Source of the DNA: Bryobacterales bacterium
GTDB lineage: Bacteria > Acidobacteriota > Terriglobia > Bryobacterales > UBA6623
Length of the DNA: 37,237 nucleotides
Assembly (NCBI GenBank): GCA_026713545.1
Contig: JAPOOG010000077.1
Coordinates: forward strand, 1-37,237
Direction of reading: 5' to 3'
Part shown: one piece after another, positions 23,739 to 31,389 of the stretch
How the letters are laid out: every line of letters begins with the position of its first letter
Position numbering within the stretch: position 1 is the first letter of the stretch
The notes under the pieces: model-generated
The model's input: the letters and a program-made list of their open reading frames with translations, nothing else
Told to the model about the DNA's origin: nothing
Databases searched by the model: none
Program-made: the position numbers and the translations under genes

Positions 23739-25978
23739 CCGGCGACTCCGACCACAACCGCCGGCCGACTGGCTGCCGTTGGCACTTCGATGATGAAGCG
23801 GCTTCCCGACGGCTGATTCTCTTCCACCCGGACCGTCGCCTGGTGCTCGCTCAATATGCGGCTGACGATCGCCAAACCCAATCCCGTGCCACGCTTCTTG
23901 GTGGAGAAGTAGGGGAGGAACAGCTTTTCCTTATCCTTGGCTGAGATGCCCATACCGGAATCGGCGACAACCAGTTCGACGCTATCGGGCACGGGGCCGG
24001 GAGCGCTGGCGATGAAGATCTCCTTGACCCAAGCGCCTCGGACCGCTTCCGCCGCGTTGTCGATAAGGTTGACCACGACGCGCTTGAATTGCTCGGGGTC
24101 GATGAAGACTTCCGGCAAGCCCGCGGCCAGATCGCAGCGAATCACCACCTCGTCGAGTCGTCCGTGGAAGACATCAAGAGCTTCTTCGATGACCACGTTC
24201 AGGTCGGCGCGCTCAGGCTTGGCTTGAGGGAAGCGGGCAAACTGCGCGAACTCATTGACGAGCGTTCGCAGGGTTTCGACCTCGCGCACGATCGTCTCCG
24301 TGCATTTCTCGAAGCGTTCACGTAGTTTTCGGCGCTCGGGGGAATCGTCCAAGCCCCCGTAGCGCTTGAGAAGGCGGCTCATGCGTTCCGCTGAAAGAGC
24401 AATGGGCGTAAGCGGATTCTTGATCTCGTGTGCAACGCGGCGGGCGACTTCGTTCCAGGCGGCCGACTTCTGGGCGCGCAGAAGTTCCGTCGTATCTTCC
24501 AATACGACGACAAAGCTGGCCGGCTCTTCATCGACCTGCTCGTCTTTGGCGAGGGCGGAAACGGTTACGGCCAGATGTCGAATCCGGCCGTCGCGCTCGA
24601 CTTCGAGCTCACTTGCCGCCAGACCCGTTCGGCGCGCGCGGTTCAGCATGTAGGCGAGGTCTTGCAGGTCGTCGCCCGCAAAGAGCTCGGCAAGCCTTTG
24701 CGGCGCGGCATCCAAGTGAAGTCCGAACATCCGCCGCAACGAGGAGTTCACCTTCAAAACCTCCCCGTCGGCAGCGACCGAAATGACACCGGGCGTGATG
24801 CTCTCGAGAATTGCGTCGATGAACCGGCGGCGCGATTCGAGCTCGACATTGGCCTGCGCCAAGTCTTCGTTGCTGAGCTGGAGTTGCCGGGTCTTCGTCT
24901 CCAATTGCTGCGTCATGCTGTTGAACGACTCGACCAGCGCGCCGAGCTCATCGCTCGTTTGCGCTTGGATGCGGAAGCCCAAGTGCCCGCTCGAAAGCTC
25001 ATCGGTCGCTTCCACCAGCGCTTCGATCGGAACAATAATCTGCTTCGACAAAAACAGCGCCAGCCACGTTCCCACGAAAAGAACGAAGATCGCGATCAGA
25101 GAAAGCATCCCGAGATAAAAGTAGCGGAAGTTGCGGTACGCGCTGTGCGTCGCCGTGTAGGCCTCGTACTCGCCGCGCATCAGCGCCAAGCGCTCCGTAA
25201 ACTCGCGGGGGAACTCCCAGGCGACGACCACGCGCCCGACATGGTTCGACCCGTCGCGGACCTGTGCCACCGAGTACAAGTACTCGCGGTGAACGACCGA
25301 AAAGACGTTTTCGCCTCCGCCATCGTCAAGAGGCCGATCGAGCCGGCGCCATTCGACCGGACCTTGAAAGAGGACTCCCCCATACACTTCCGCCAGAGGA
25401 CGACGCCCGGCCGTGGGGACGAGCGCGATGTAGTGGGCTCGCTCGCCGTCAACGATCTCAGACAGTTGCGCTCGGAAAGCCTCTTCGACACGGCCTTCAA
25501 CGAGTGCGGCGGCCGTCTCCGGCATCGCTGCGATGCGAAGCGCGTCGGCCTCGGATTTGTCGGGGACGACCTCCCGCCACAATGCCTCGGCCTGGTCGTG
25601 GATCTCGCGCGTCGGCTGCGTAAACCACTTGTCGAGCGTGCGGTTGAGAAAACTGAAGTTGAAGATGACCAGACACACCACCGGGACGATCGACAACACC
25701 AGCGCGCCCACGACCAGCTTGGTCTTGATGCGGGAGCCGAGGCGATTCTGCCGGGAGTCGACGTACAGCTTGAGCAGACTGCGGAAAACAATGAACCCCA
25801 GCGCCAGCACGCCGATGACGACGAGCGTCGACGTACCCCACAGAACGATGGTCTCGGTAGCCCCTCCAGGCCGAAAATCGCCGAAATCGAGAGACGTCTG
25901 CCAGAACGTCAGGACGGCCAGCAGGACCAGCAGCACGCTGGAAACAATGAGGGAGATCCGGTGACTCTTTCTTTCCAC
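23735..25978 (-). CDS. ntrY: NtrY-like transmembrane sensor histidine kinase
   Basis: This 747-residue sensor has two N-terminal membrane helices, a third near residue 95-110, a periplasmic region, a further helix at about 288-310 and then HAMP (about 311-365), PAS (about 385-495), HisKA with phospho-accepting His517 in VAHEIKNPLTP, and an ATP-binding HATPase domain (NLIDNAAEA, DSGMGI, GTGLGLAI). This order matches NtrY, the partner of NtrX. The start is a GTG at 25978. It overlaps the downstream regulator start by 4 bp. It should sense an envelope or nitrogen-related cue and phosphorylate the regulator; the signal is not readable here. Confidence 0.93.
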   Translation of the reverse strand: MERKSHRISLIVSSVLLVLLAVLTFWQTSLDFGDFRPGGATETIVLWGTSTLVVIGVLALGFIVFRSLLKLYVDSRQNRLGSRIKTKLVVGALVLSIVPVVCLVIFNFSFLNRTLDKWFTQPTREIHDQAEALWREVVPDKSEADALRIAAMPETAAALVEGRVEEAFRAQLSEIVDGERAHYIALVPTAGRRPLAEVYGGVLFQGPVEWRRLDRPLDDGGGENVFSVVHREYLYSVAQVRDGSNHVGRVVVAWEFPREFTERLALMRGEYEAYTATHSAYRNFRYFYLGMLSLIAIFVLFVGTWLALFLSKQIIVPIEALVEATDELSSGHLGFRIQAQTSDELGALVESFNSMTQQLETKTRQLQLSNEDLAQANVELESRRRFIDAILESITPGVISVAADGEVLKVNSSLRRMFGLHLDAAPQRLAELFAGDDLQDLAYMLNRARRTGLAASELEVERDGRIRHLAVTVSALAKDEQVDEEPASFVVVLEDTTELLRAQKSAAWNEVARRVAHEIKNPLTPIALSAERMSRLLKRYGGLDDSPERRKLRERFEKCTETIVREVETLRTLVNEFAQFARFPQAKPERADLNVVIEEALDVFHGRLDEVVIRCDLAAGLPEVFIDPEQFKRVVVNLIDNAAEAVRGAWVKEIFIASAPGPVPDSVELVVADSGMGISAKDKEKLFLPYFSTKKRGTGLGLAIVSRILSEHQATVRVEENQPSGSRFIIEVPTAASRPAVVVGVAG

Positions 25979-26057
25979 GGGCCGGTGCGAGACAGCGGAG
26001 CTACTCCTGCGTCTCGACTGGAAATGATGATAACAAGAGGACCCAAGAAATCAGGCG

Positions 26058-26078
26058 GCTCCCAAGAGAGTCGGGAGC
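26058..26078 (-). terminator. Putative terminator after the TrbI-like gene
   Basis: GCTCCC and GGGAGC form a 6-bp stem with a 9-base loop, just beyond the stop of the minus-strand gene, followed on that strand by a moderately T-rich stretch. Weak but well placed. Confidence 0.4.
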
Positions 26079-26083
26079 ATTCG

Positions 26084-26896
26084 CTAGAAAGGAAAGCGGC
26101 CCAGTCTGCGGCTGCCAGTTTTGTTGCGGTTCGGATCCGGGCCGTTGCCTACATCGACCGGGCGTCCGCCGACGGCATTCTCGAACGTGGCCTCGGCCTC
26201 CGTGAAATAGAGATCGCGATCGAGCACCATGTCGAGATGCGTGCCGCGCTCAAGCGTGGCATCCGGCCCCCGTGTCAGGAACACGCCGGCGAGTCCGGCA
26301 GCCGCGCCCACCGCCGCGCCAAGCCCGAGGCCCGTTCCGGGTTTTCCGGATGCCGATCCGGCAAGTACGCCGATTGACGCCCCTGCGGCCGTCGTCCGGG
26401 CAACCGTGGTCGCGTCTTCGCCCTTGTTGCCTTCGCTCTTGATCTTACCTTCTTCGCGCTCGAAGCCCTCGGGGGAACGGCCGTCAAGCTGCCCAACTCG
26501 GCCCGTGAAATCACGCATCGTCCCATTCGGCAGAATCATCTGCTCGAAACGAAGGAACAGCTCACCCTTGCCCTTCACGCGGCCGGGCCGTTTCGCCCGA
26601 GTCACCGAGCCGGAGACGTAAGTACCCGTCGGAATCAGGATGCGCCCGTCGATGGCGACCGGATAGACGGACTCCAGGTAGATGCGGTCTCCCGGAGCAG
26701 CGTGCCTGGTGCTGACGCTGTTGATCAGCGCAAGCGGAACCCGCGTGCCGCGCGGCACGGTCAGCGTGTTCTTCTCGACCGGCTCGCGGGACTTCAGCGC
26801 CGGAGCGGGATCTTCGGACTTCACGGGGGCGACTTGCGCGAAAGATACAGCGCTTGTCGCCACAACCAAGATGATTGCCGCCGGAAAGAGCTTCAT
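26084..26896 (-). CDS. Exported TrbI-like protein with glycine-zipper segment
   Basis: This 270-residue protein has a Sec signal (FPAAIILVVATSAVSFAQ). The segment around residues 45-130 (VPRGTRVPLALINSVSTRHAAPGDRIYLES, ILIPTGTYVSGSVTRAKRPG) resembles the periplasmic TrbI/VirB10-type beta-barrel domain. A Gly/Ala-rich stretch at about 170-205 (GASIGVLAGSASGK, GLGLGAAVGAAAGLAGVF) looks like a membrane-inserting glycine zipper. No other conjugation gene is nearby, so it is probably an orphan domain used in the envelope. It is followed by a possible terminator. Function unknown. Confidence 0.8.
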   Translation of the reverse strand: MKLFPAAIILVVATSAVSFAQVAPVKSEDPAPALKSREPVEKNTLTVPRGTRVPLALINSVSTRHAAPGDRIYLESVYPVAIDGRILIPTGTYVSGSVTRAKRPGRVKGKGELFLRFEQMILPNGTMRDFTGRVGQLDGRSPEGFEREEGKIKSEGNKGEDATTVARTTAAGASIGVLAGSASGKPGTGLGLGAAVGAAAGLAGVFLTRGPDATLERGTHLDMVLDRDLYFTEAEATFENAVGGRPVDVGNGPDPNRNKTGSRRLGRFPF

Positions 26897-26960
26897 TTCC
26901 GTTATCCCCCGTTCATTCTATCGCGCCGCGCCGGCTCAGCCGAACAAAAGACTCTCTCTA

Positions 26961-27023
26961 CTCTGATCCCTCTAGTGAGCAAAGGGTTTCTTTTTTCCAA
27001 TAGCCGCAGTCTGCCCGGATTGC
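26961..27023 (+). repeat. 63-bp direct repeat R1, left border of an islet
   Basis: Identical to 28828-28890 at 61 of 63 positions, same strand, the repeats being 1867 bp apart. It contains a stem-loop CCCTCT/AAAGGG (26968-26986) followed by TTTCTTTTTT, a terminator with one mismatched pair. Confidence 0.9.
26968..26998 (+). terminator. Terminator-like hairpin in repeat R1
   Basis: Stem CCCTCT with AAAGGG around AGTGAGC, then the T-tract TTTCTTTTTTCC. One stem pair is disrupted relative to the R2 copy. It would act on plus-strand transcription. Confidence 0.5.
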
Positions 27024-27247
27024 CGGGTGTGATCTGCCTCCATAGTATGTTCATCTGGCAGTGAAAGGATTTTGTTGCTGGGGTACGAGATTTCGGGTGT
27101 CATCAGCCTGCCGTCGTCCGGTTGAACCGGTAAGTCTTCGCGGCGGGACGGGTTCGGTCAAGAGTGCGCCCTGGGAGCGAGGTGCAGCGAGCCCTTGACG
27201 GGTTCCAGCCCGTCGTATATCCATTTTGGGCAGGGTGATGGCAGATC

Positions 27248-27331
27248 TCATGCTGCTTTCTTCCCCTGTTGTTGTACAAACTCGCTGAGGGTCTGACCGC
27301 CAAGCGAGCTGTGTGGGCGCCGGTTGGTCCT
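27248..27331 (-). pseudogene. Transposase C-terminal relic (IS3/IS481-type integrase core end)
   Basis: On the minus strand a frame ending at a TGA (27250-27248) reads NRRPHSSLGGQTLSEFVQQQ before GKKAA and stop. The N-x-x-RPHSSLGG-x-TPxEF pattern is the standard end of IS3/IS481-family rve transposases. Only about 26 codons remain, ending right against the 3' end of the nuclease gene. The rest of the element is missing. Confidence 0.75.
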
Positions 27332-27336
27332 TGCGG

Positions 27337-28278
27337 CTATTGCGCTACCTGTAAATAGACATCGGCGGGATTCTGGCCGTAGCGCTGCAACAATTTCTTG
27401 GTGTTTAGTCTGACTTGTCCAGCGTTTAAATTCACATTTACGAACAGCAGTGTTCCATTGATGCTTTTGTAGTTTGCAAATCGGATGCCGGTCGGATGTA
27501 CTGGTTCGGTATGCACGCTGTAAGTCTTCTCACTCCATTGTAACGGGGCATCATCGACCGTGAGCAGTCCCTTTGTATAGAGCTTCTCAACAGTGAGGGT
27601 AAGTATTTCGCTCCAATGGTTTAGTGTCCTTTCGCTCCCGTCCCAGAATCTGATGGCCGCCGGACATTGCGTACCGGCAGGTGGACTGAACTCGGATAGC
27701 GCGACCCAGTTTTTCAGTTTATCGACCTGTTTACGGTCGGACGTCTTTCCCTTTGGTCGTCGGGTTTCGCCAAGAATCGGCGCGCTAGCCGTCACCGGCC
27801 GACCGGACCCCAAGTTGGGATGCCAGAGCAGCAGCAGTTTCAGGGCACTTTCGTGGGCCGGTGCGTTGGCGATGGATACCTCCAATATCCGTCTTTCCTC
27901 CAACTGGCCCCGCTTGAAGACGTCGTACAATTCCCAATGGTTGCCATCGGTAAGACCGGCGTAGTCAATGCCCGCCGCATTCGCGTAATTGAGCATCTGC
28001 ATCCGGTGGGCTGCCAGCACCGTGCCCAGTTTCTTGGCTTCCACAGTGGCAACCGGCTGGCCGTCGGGGCGTAGCAACGCATAATCAGCCCAGCCGTCGC
28101 TCACTTTGTATTCCGGTGTGACCACCCCAGGGTCGGATACGTCCCAGCCCAGTGCGTGCATCAGCGGGTCAATCAGCGCCATGCGTGTGCGCGTTTCGTT
28201 TTCCCTCAAAGCGGCACTATGCGACTTTATACGAGCTCGCAGCAATTCAATACGGGCTACCAAATCGTCAAGCGCCAA
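27337..28278 (-). CDS. Orphan HsdR_N-type PD-(D/E)xK nuclease protein
   Basis: This 313-residue protein has the N-terminal nuclease domain of type I restriction HsdR without any helicase motor. The residues are Asp65 (in WADYALL) and Glu80/Lys82 (in ATVEAKK), the PD-(D/E)xK arrangement, with a helical start (LVARIELLRARIKSHSAAL). The C-terminal 130 residues (FWDGSERTLNHWSEIL through VRLNTKKLLQRYGQNPADVY) form a second domain that seems to recur with such nucleases. The start is placed at a TTG at 28278 because AGGAGG (28287-28292) lies 8 bases before it; a GTG at 28302 would add 8 residues. Base composition is lower in GC than the neighbours. It lies inside a repeat-bounded islet. Confidence 0.8.
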   Translation of the reverse strand: MALDDLVARIELLRARIKSHSAALRENETRTRMALIDPLMHALGWDVSDPGVVTPEYKVSDGWADYALLRPDGQPVATVEAKKLGTVLAAHRMQMLNYANAAGIDYAGLTDGNHWELYDVFKRGQLEERRILEVSIANAPAHESALKLLLLWHPNLGSGRPVTASAPILGETRRPKGKTSDRKQVDKLKNWVALSEFSPPAGTQCPAAIRFWDGSERTLNHWSEILTLTVEKLYTKGLLTVDDAPLQWSEKTYSVHTEPVHPTGIRFANYKSINGTLLFVNVNLNAGQVRLNTKKLLQRYGQNPADVYLQVAQ

Positions 28279-28313
28279 TTGCCGGTCCTCCTGAACCCCC
28301 ACTAGAGGCGAGT

Positions 28314-28562
28314 CTAGCCGAACAGCTTGATGGCTGCAAATAGCAATCCGGCCATGGCGGCCTGAGCCGGAAACATCTTGTTCACGGCGGCGTTGATCTC
28401 GCCGCGCAATTCGGCGGCTGTGGCTGCGAGATCGGTTTTTGTCACCGCCGATTCCCCGCTGGAGCGGATGGTCTGAACAATAGCTTCCGCCTGTTTAGCT
28501 TCGATGCCGGCAGCTTCGAGCGACCGCGCCGCACTGAGGGTGTCGAAGGTTGTGGTGTTCAT
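28314..28562 (-). CDS. Small coiled-coil protein with C-terminal membrane helix (DUF1640/CCDC90-like)
   Basis: This 82-residue protein starts TFDTLSAARSLEAAGIEAKQ and continues with a helical region rich in Ala and charged residues (AEAIVQTIRSS, TDLAATAAELRGEIN). It ends in a hydrophobic helix at about 66-82 (PAQAAMAGLLFAAIKLFG). The layout matches the bacterial DUF1640/CCDC90 family: F-D-T-L, a coiled coil and one membrane anchor. Its stop is 35 bp before the TTG start of the nuclease gene, so the two are probably one transcript. In this family the role is not known in bacteria; here it might anchor or control the nuclease. Confidence 0.7.
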   Translation of the reverse strand: MNTTTFDTLSAARSLEAAGIEAKQAEAIVQTIRSSGESAVTKTDLAATAAELRGEINAAVNKMFPAQAAMAGLLFAAIKLFG

Positions 28563-28827
28563 GTTCGGTTTCCCTTATTCTCCCACGTTATTCATACGCG
28601 AACCACTGGAGGCTCTGTCTCCGGTCGCCAGGAGATATCCCTTTGTAACCTGATCAGTCATTCAAGAGCATAGTTCGGCTCGGCCTATGGCAGTAGAACT
28701 CAACTTGACCATCTATACCACCGAGGTCGTCTGACAGGCATGATCGAGTGTCGCCTTGGGGGTGATGCGATCGAGGGTCAGACCGCGCTACGCAGACTGC
28801 GAAGAAGCGCTCTACGGATTCCTTTTT

Positions 28828-28890
28828 CTCTGATCCCTTTAGTGAGCAAAGGGTTTCTTTTTTCCAATGGCCGCAGTCTGCCCGGATTGC
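28828..28890 (+). repeat. 63-bp direct repeat R2, right border of an islet
   Basis: Matches 26961-27023 at 61 of 63 positions. It includes a perfect 6-bp terminator stem followed by the T-tract. Together with R1 it bounds the transposase relic and the nuclease/membrane-protein pair. Confidence 0.9.
28835..28865 (+). terminator. Rho-independent terminator in repeat R2, upstream of the ebo operon
   Basis: Stem CCCTTT/AAAGGG around AGTGAGC and the T-tract TTTCTTTTTTCC. It would block plus-strand read-through into the ebo operon. Confidence 0.65.
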
Positions 28891-29071
28891 GGCATGGATC
28901 GGTCATACTACGAAGCAAGGGTTGTCAGGATCAGGAGACAAGCGCTCGCCGGCCCGGACTCGGCATGGGAGACCGGAGGTTCACAACCGTGGATCGAGCG
29001 CCGCGTTTTATCCGGCACTGTCACGGCCGATGCCTCCCTGCCCATCCATCGGCATCTCCTCTCGCTAGAGC

Positions 29072-30217
29072 ATGAAAGTAAACGAGTACGCAATCACCGC
29101 TCCCTTCTCCGTCCCTTTCATCCATCGCCTGCGCTTCACGGAGAACGCGTTCTCTCCGGAGAATCCCGTATTGGATGAGGTGCTCCGGGACGGCTCGGCG
29201 GAGCCCCCATTTGCCGTGGCTTTTATTGACAAGGCGGTCTCCGAAGCCTGGCCGGACCTGGAAGAATCCGCCCGAGAATACGCAAGGGCGCGCCGCTGGA
29301 AGCCACTTCGAACCTTCACGATTCCCGGGGGCGAGGACTCAAAGAACAGCCCTGCCGTCCTGGAACGCATTCTTCAGATCATCCACGATGCCGGTATCGA
29401 TCGCCAATCGTACGTCATGGTGGTCGGAGGCGGAGCGGTTCTGGACGCCGTCGGCTACGCTGCGGCCATCGCGCATCGGGGCGTCCGTCTCGTAAGATTG
29501 CCGACAACGACGCTTTCCCAGGCCGATTCCGGCGTCGGCGTCAAGAATGGCGTGAACGCTTTCGGCAAGAAGAACTACCTGGGCGTGTTCAGCCCTCCTT
29601 GGGCGGTTGTGAACGACCAGTCGCTACTGTCGACATTGTCCGATCGTGACTGGCTCTGCGGCTTCGCAGAGGCGGTCAAAGTGGGCCTCGTCAAGAACGC
29701 CGCGCTTTTTGAAGACATCGAGGCCCAAGCCAGCAGGATCAGTGAGCGGCATCTCGACGCCGCGTTGCCGGTGATCCGCAAGTCGGCCGAGCTGCATCTG
29801 CGCCACATCACGGAGAGCGGCGACCCTTTCGAGTTGACCTCGGCACGGCCCTTGGACTTCGGACACTGGGCGGCGCACAAGCTCGAGCAGATGACACAGT
29901 TTCGCCTGCGGCACGGCGAGGCCGTTGCCATCGGTCTTGCTTTGGACACCGTCTACTCGGCCGAAACCGGCCTTCTGGCCGAATCAGACAGTGAACGGGT
30001 CCTTGATTGTCTCGACGGACTCCGGTTTCGGCTGTATGACGAAGCGATCGCCGACACCCAGGTTCTGCTGCGAGGACTCGACGAGTTTCGCGAGCATCTC
30101 GGCGGTGAGCTGACGGTCGCCATGCTTAACGGGATCGGTGTCCCGACGGACATCCACGAGATACAGCCCGCTGCCGTCCGAACGTCGGCCGAGTGTCTCG
30201 CTTCACGGCATCGGTAA
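29072..30217 (+). CDS. eboD: EboD, 3-dehydroquinate-synthase-like enzyme of the ebo cluster
   Basis: This 381-residue protein belongs to the AroB/dehydroquinate synthase superfamily and to its ebo-specific branch. The NAD-binding VVGGGAVLDAVG is at 117-128, followed by the branch-typical LVRLPTTTLSQADSGVGVKNG, GVNAFGKKNYLGVF and GFAEAVKVGLVK; likely zinc ligands are E200 and the histidines in LDFGHWAAHK and RHGEAVAIG. It should perform a cyclisation or dehydration on a sugar-like acid, but the true substrate is not known. It is the first gene of the operon, 44 bp before the next start. An aromatic-pathway AroB role is unlikely given the context. Confidence 0.9.
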   Translation: MKVNEYAITAPFSVPFIHRLRFTENAFSPENPVLDEVLRDGSAEPPFAVAFIDKAVSEAWPDLEESAREYARARRWKPLRTFTIPGGEDSKNSPAVLERILQIIHDAGIDRQSYVMVVGGGAVLDAVGYAAAIAHRGVRLVRLPTTTLSQADSGVGVKNGVNAFGKKNYLGVFSPPWAVVNDQSLLSTLSDRDWLCGFAEAVKVGLVKNAALFEDIEAQASRISERHLDAALPVIRKSAELHLRHITESGDPFELTSARPLDFGHWAAHKLEQMTQFRLRHGEAVAIGLALDTVYSAETGLLAESDSERVLDCLDGLRFRLYDEAIADTQVLLRGLDEFREHLGGELTVAMLNGIGVPTDIHEIQPAAVRTSAECLASRHR

Positions 30218-30261
30218 GTTGGTTCCGTCTGAAGTACACTGGTCTTGCAAGGCAAACCCCG

Positions 30262-30564
30262 ATGAGTGACCAACGCTACACCTGTCCGCTGACACGGCGA
30301 GAGGTCATCGATCAATACTTCCTCGAGCATCGCGCCAAGATGATCGACATCGCTGCTTTTCTCGACCGGATCGACCGCGCCAGGCCGACCGAAGCCGTAC
30401 AGGATTTCCGCGTGAAAGCAATCGAGCGCGCCCTGACCGTGCTCACCGACAGCGAAGGCGATAAGGCAAGACGAGTCCTGGACGTGCTCAGCGACCCGAC
30501 GGTCGAGCCGATTGCGGAATCCCCGGGCAAGGGCGCATCGGGAGCCTACCCAGTCGCAACCTGA
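30262..30564 (+). CDS. Small protein of unknown function in the ebo operon (not EboA)
   Basis: This 100-residue soluble protein reads MSDQRYTCPLTRREVIDQYF, with HRAKMIDIAAFLDRIDRA after it, mostly helical, and ends GKGASGAYPVAT. There is no signal peptide, membrane helix or known catalytic motif. The start is the ATG at 30262; a longer frame upstream is rejected because it overlaps non-conserved sequence after the eboD stop. It lies between eboD and eboB, with spacings of 44 and 15 bp, so it is very likely part of the operon. EboA, as I know it, is a larger protein (about 230 residues) and does not match. I do not recognise its function. Confidence 0.75.
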   Translation: MSDQRYTCPLTRREVIDQYFLEHRAKMIDIAAFLDRIDRARPTEAVQDFRVKAIERALTVLTDSEGDKARRVLDVLSDPTVEPIAESPGKGASGAYPVAT

Positions 30565-30579
30565 GACGGAGCAGGCGGC

Positions 30580-31389
30580 GTGAAATACATCGATCCACAC
30601 ATTCACATGGTCTCCCGCACGACGGACGACTATCAGCGTATGGCCGAGGCCGGTTGTGTCGCCGTGACGGAGCCGGCCTTTTGGGCGGGATACGATCGCT
30701 CCTCGGCGCAAGGCTTCTACGACTATTTCCGGCTGCTTACCCGCTTCGAGCCCAAGCGGGCCGCGGAGTACGGGATTGACCATTACACATGGATCTGCAT
30801 CAATCCCAAAGAAGCCGAGAATCTCGGGCTCGCCCGAGAGGTCATCGAGATCATCCCGGAGTTTCTCGCCGAGGACACCGTGCTCGGCGTCGGAGAGATC
30901 GGCCTCAACAAGAACACGCGCAACGAGCTGACGATCCTTGAAGAGCAAATCGGCATTGCCGACCGGCATGATCAACTCATCCTCGTGCACACGCCGCATC
31001 TGGAGGACAAGCGCAAGGGAACGCGCATCACCCTCGACGCGATCAAGCGAAACGGCAACATCGATCCGGGGCGCGTGCTGATCGACCACGTCGAAGAGCA
31101 CACGGTCAAGATGGTTCTCGATGCAGGCTTCTGGGCGGGAATGACACTCTATCCCAACTCGAAATGCACCGTACAGCGCGCCGTGGACATCATCGAGACC
31201 TATGGGACAGAGCGGCTGTGGGTGAATTCCGCCGGAGACTGGGGGCATAGCGACCCGATGACGGTGCCGAAGACGGCCATGGAGCTCAAGCGGCGCGGCC
31301 ACGGACCCGAAATGTTCGAAACGATCGCCTTCCGAAACCCTCTTGCGTTTCTCAGCCAGTGTCCAAAGTGCAAGGTCACCGATGCGTGA
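30580..31389 (+). CDS. eboB: EboB, TatD-family metal-dependent hydrolase of the ebo cluster
   Basis: This 269-residue protein is a TatD-type amidohydrolase TIM barrel. Metal ligands can be followed: DPHIHM at the start (Asp and two His), Glu in GVGEIGLN, His in LVHTPHLE, His in IDHVEEH and Asp in NSAGDWGHSD. This set matches the EboB branch rather than the DNase-type TatD. The start is a GTG at 30580 with GGAG upstream. Its last 8 bp overlap the start of eboE. It is cytoplasmic by absence of a signal. The substrate of the ebo branch is unknown. Confidence 0.9.
   Translation: MKYIDPHIHMVSRTTDDYQRMAEAGCVAVTEPAFWAGYDRSSAQGFYDYFRLLTRFEPKRAAEYGIDHYTWICINPKEAENLGLAREVIEIIPEFLAEDTVLGVGEIGLNKNTRNELTILEEQIGIADRHDQLILVHTPHLEDKRKGTRITLDAIKRNGNIDPGRVLIDHVEEHTVKMVLDAGFWAGMTLYPNSKCTVQRAVDIIETYGTERLWVNSAGDWGHSDPMTVPKTAMELKRRGHGPEMFETIAFRNPLAFLSQCPKCKVTDA

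Larger units (their letters stand above)
26897..27336. other. Gene-poor islet border with repeat R1, terminator and transposase relic
   Basis: This gap holds the first 63-bp direct repeat (26961-27023), an inverted stem at 27197-27214 (GACGGG/CCCGTC) and a relic of a transposase C-terminus (27248-27331). No intact gene was seen. Confidence 0.6.
28563..29071. other. Right border of the islet and leader of the ebo operon
   Basis: No convincing gene is seen. It holds repeat R2 (28828-28890) with its terminator and then about 180 bp before the eboD start. The short open frames here lack recognisable domains; the frame starting in R2 reads MAAVCPDCGMD but has no support. No strong promoter was recognised. 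Confidence 0.5.

Noticed and set aside
24428..26377. 649-residue plus-strand open frame opposite ntrY
   Set aside because: The minus-strand kinase has all its motifs; this frame is a high-GC shadow with no recognisable domain.
28867..29178. Frame starting MAAVCPDCGMD in repeat R2
   Set aside because: It overlaps the eboD start in another frame, has no conserved domain, and its first codons are just the repeat sequence; the R1 copy has ATA instead of ATG.
30262..30564. Reading this gene as EboA
   Set aside because: It has about 100 residues and none of the EboA sequence features I know; the place in the operon alone is not enough.
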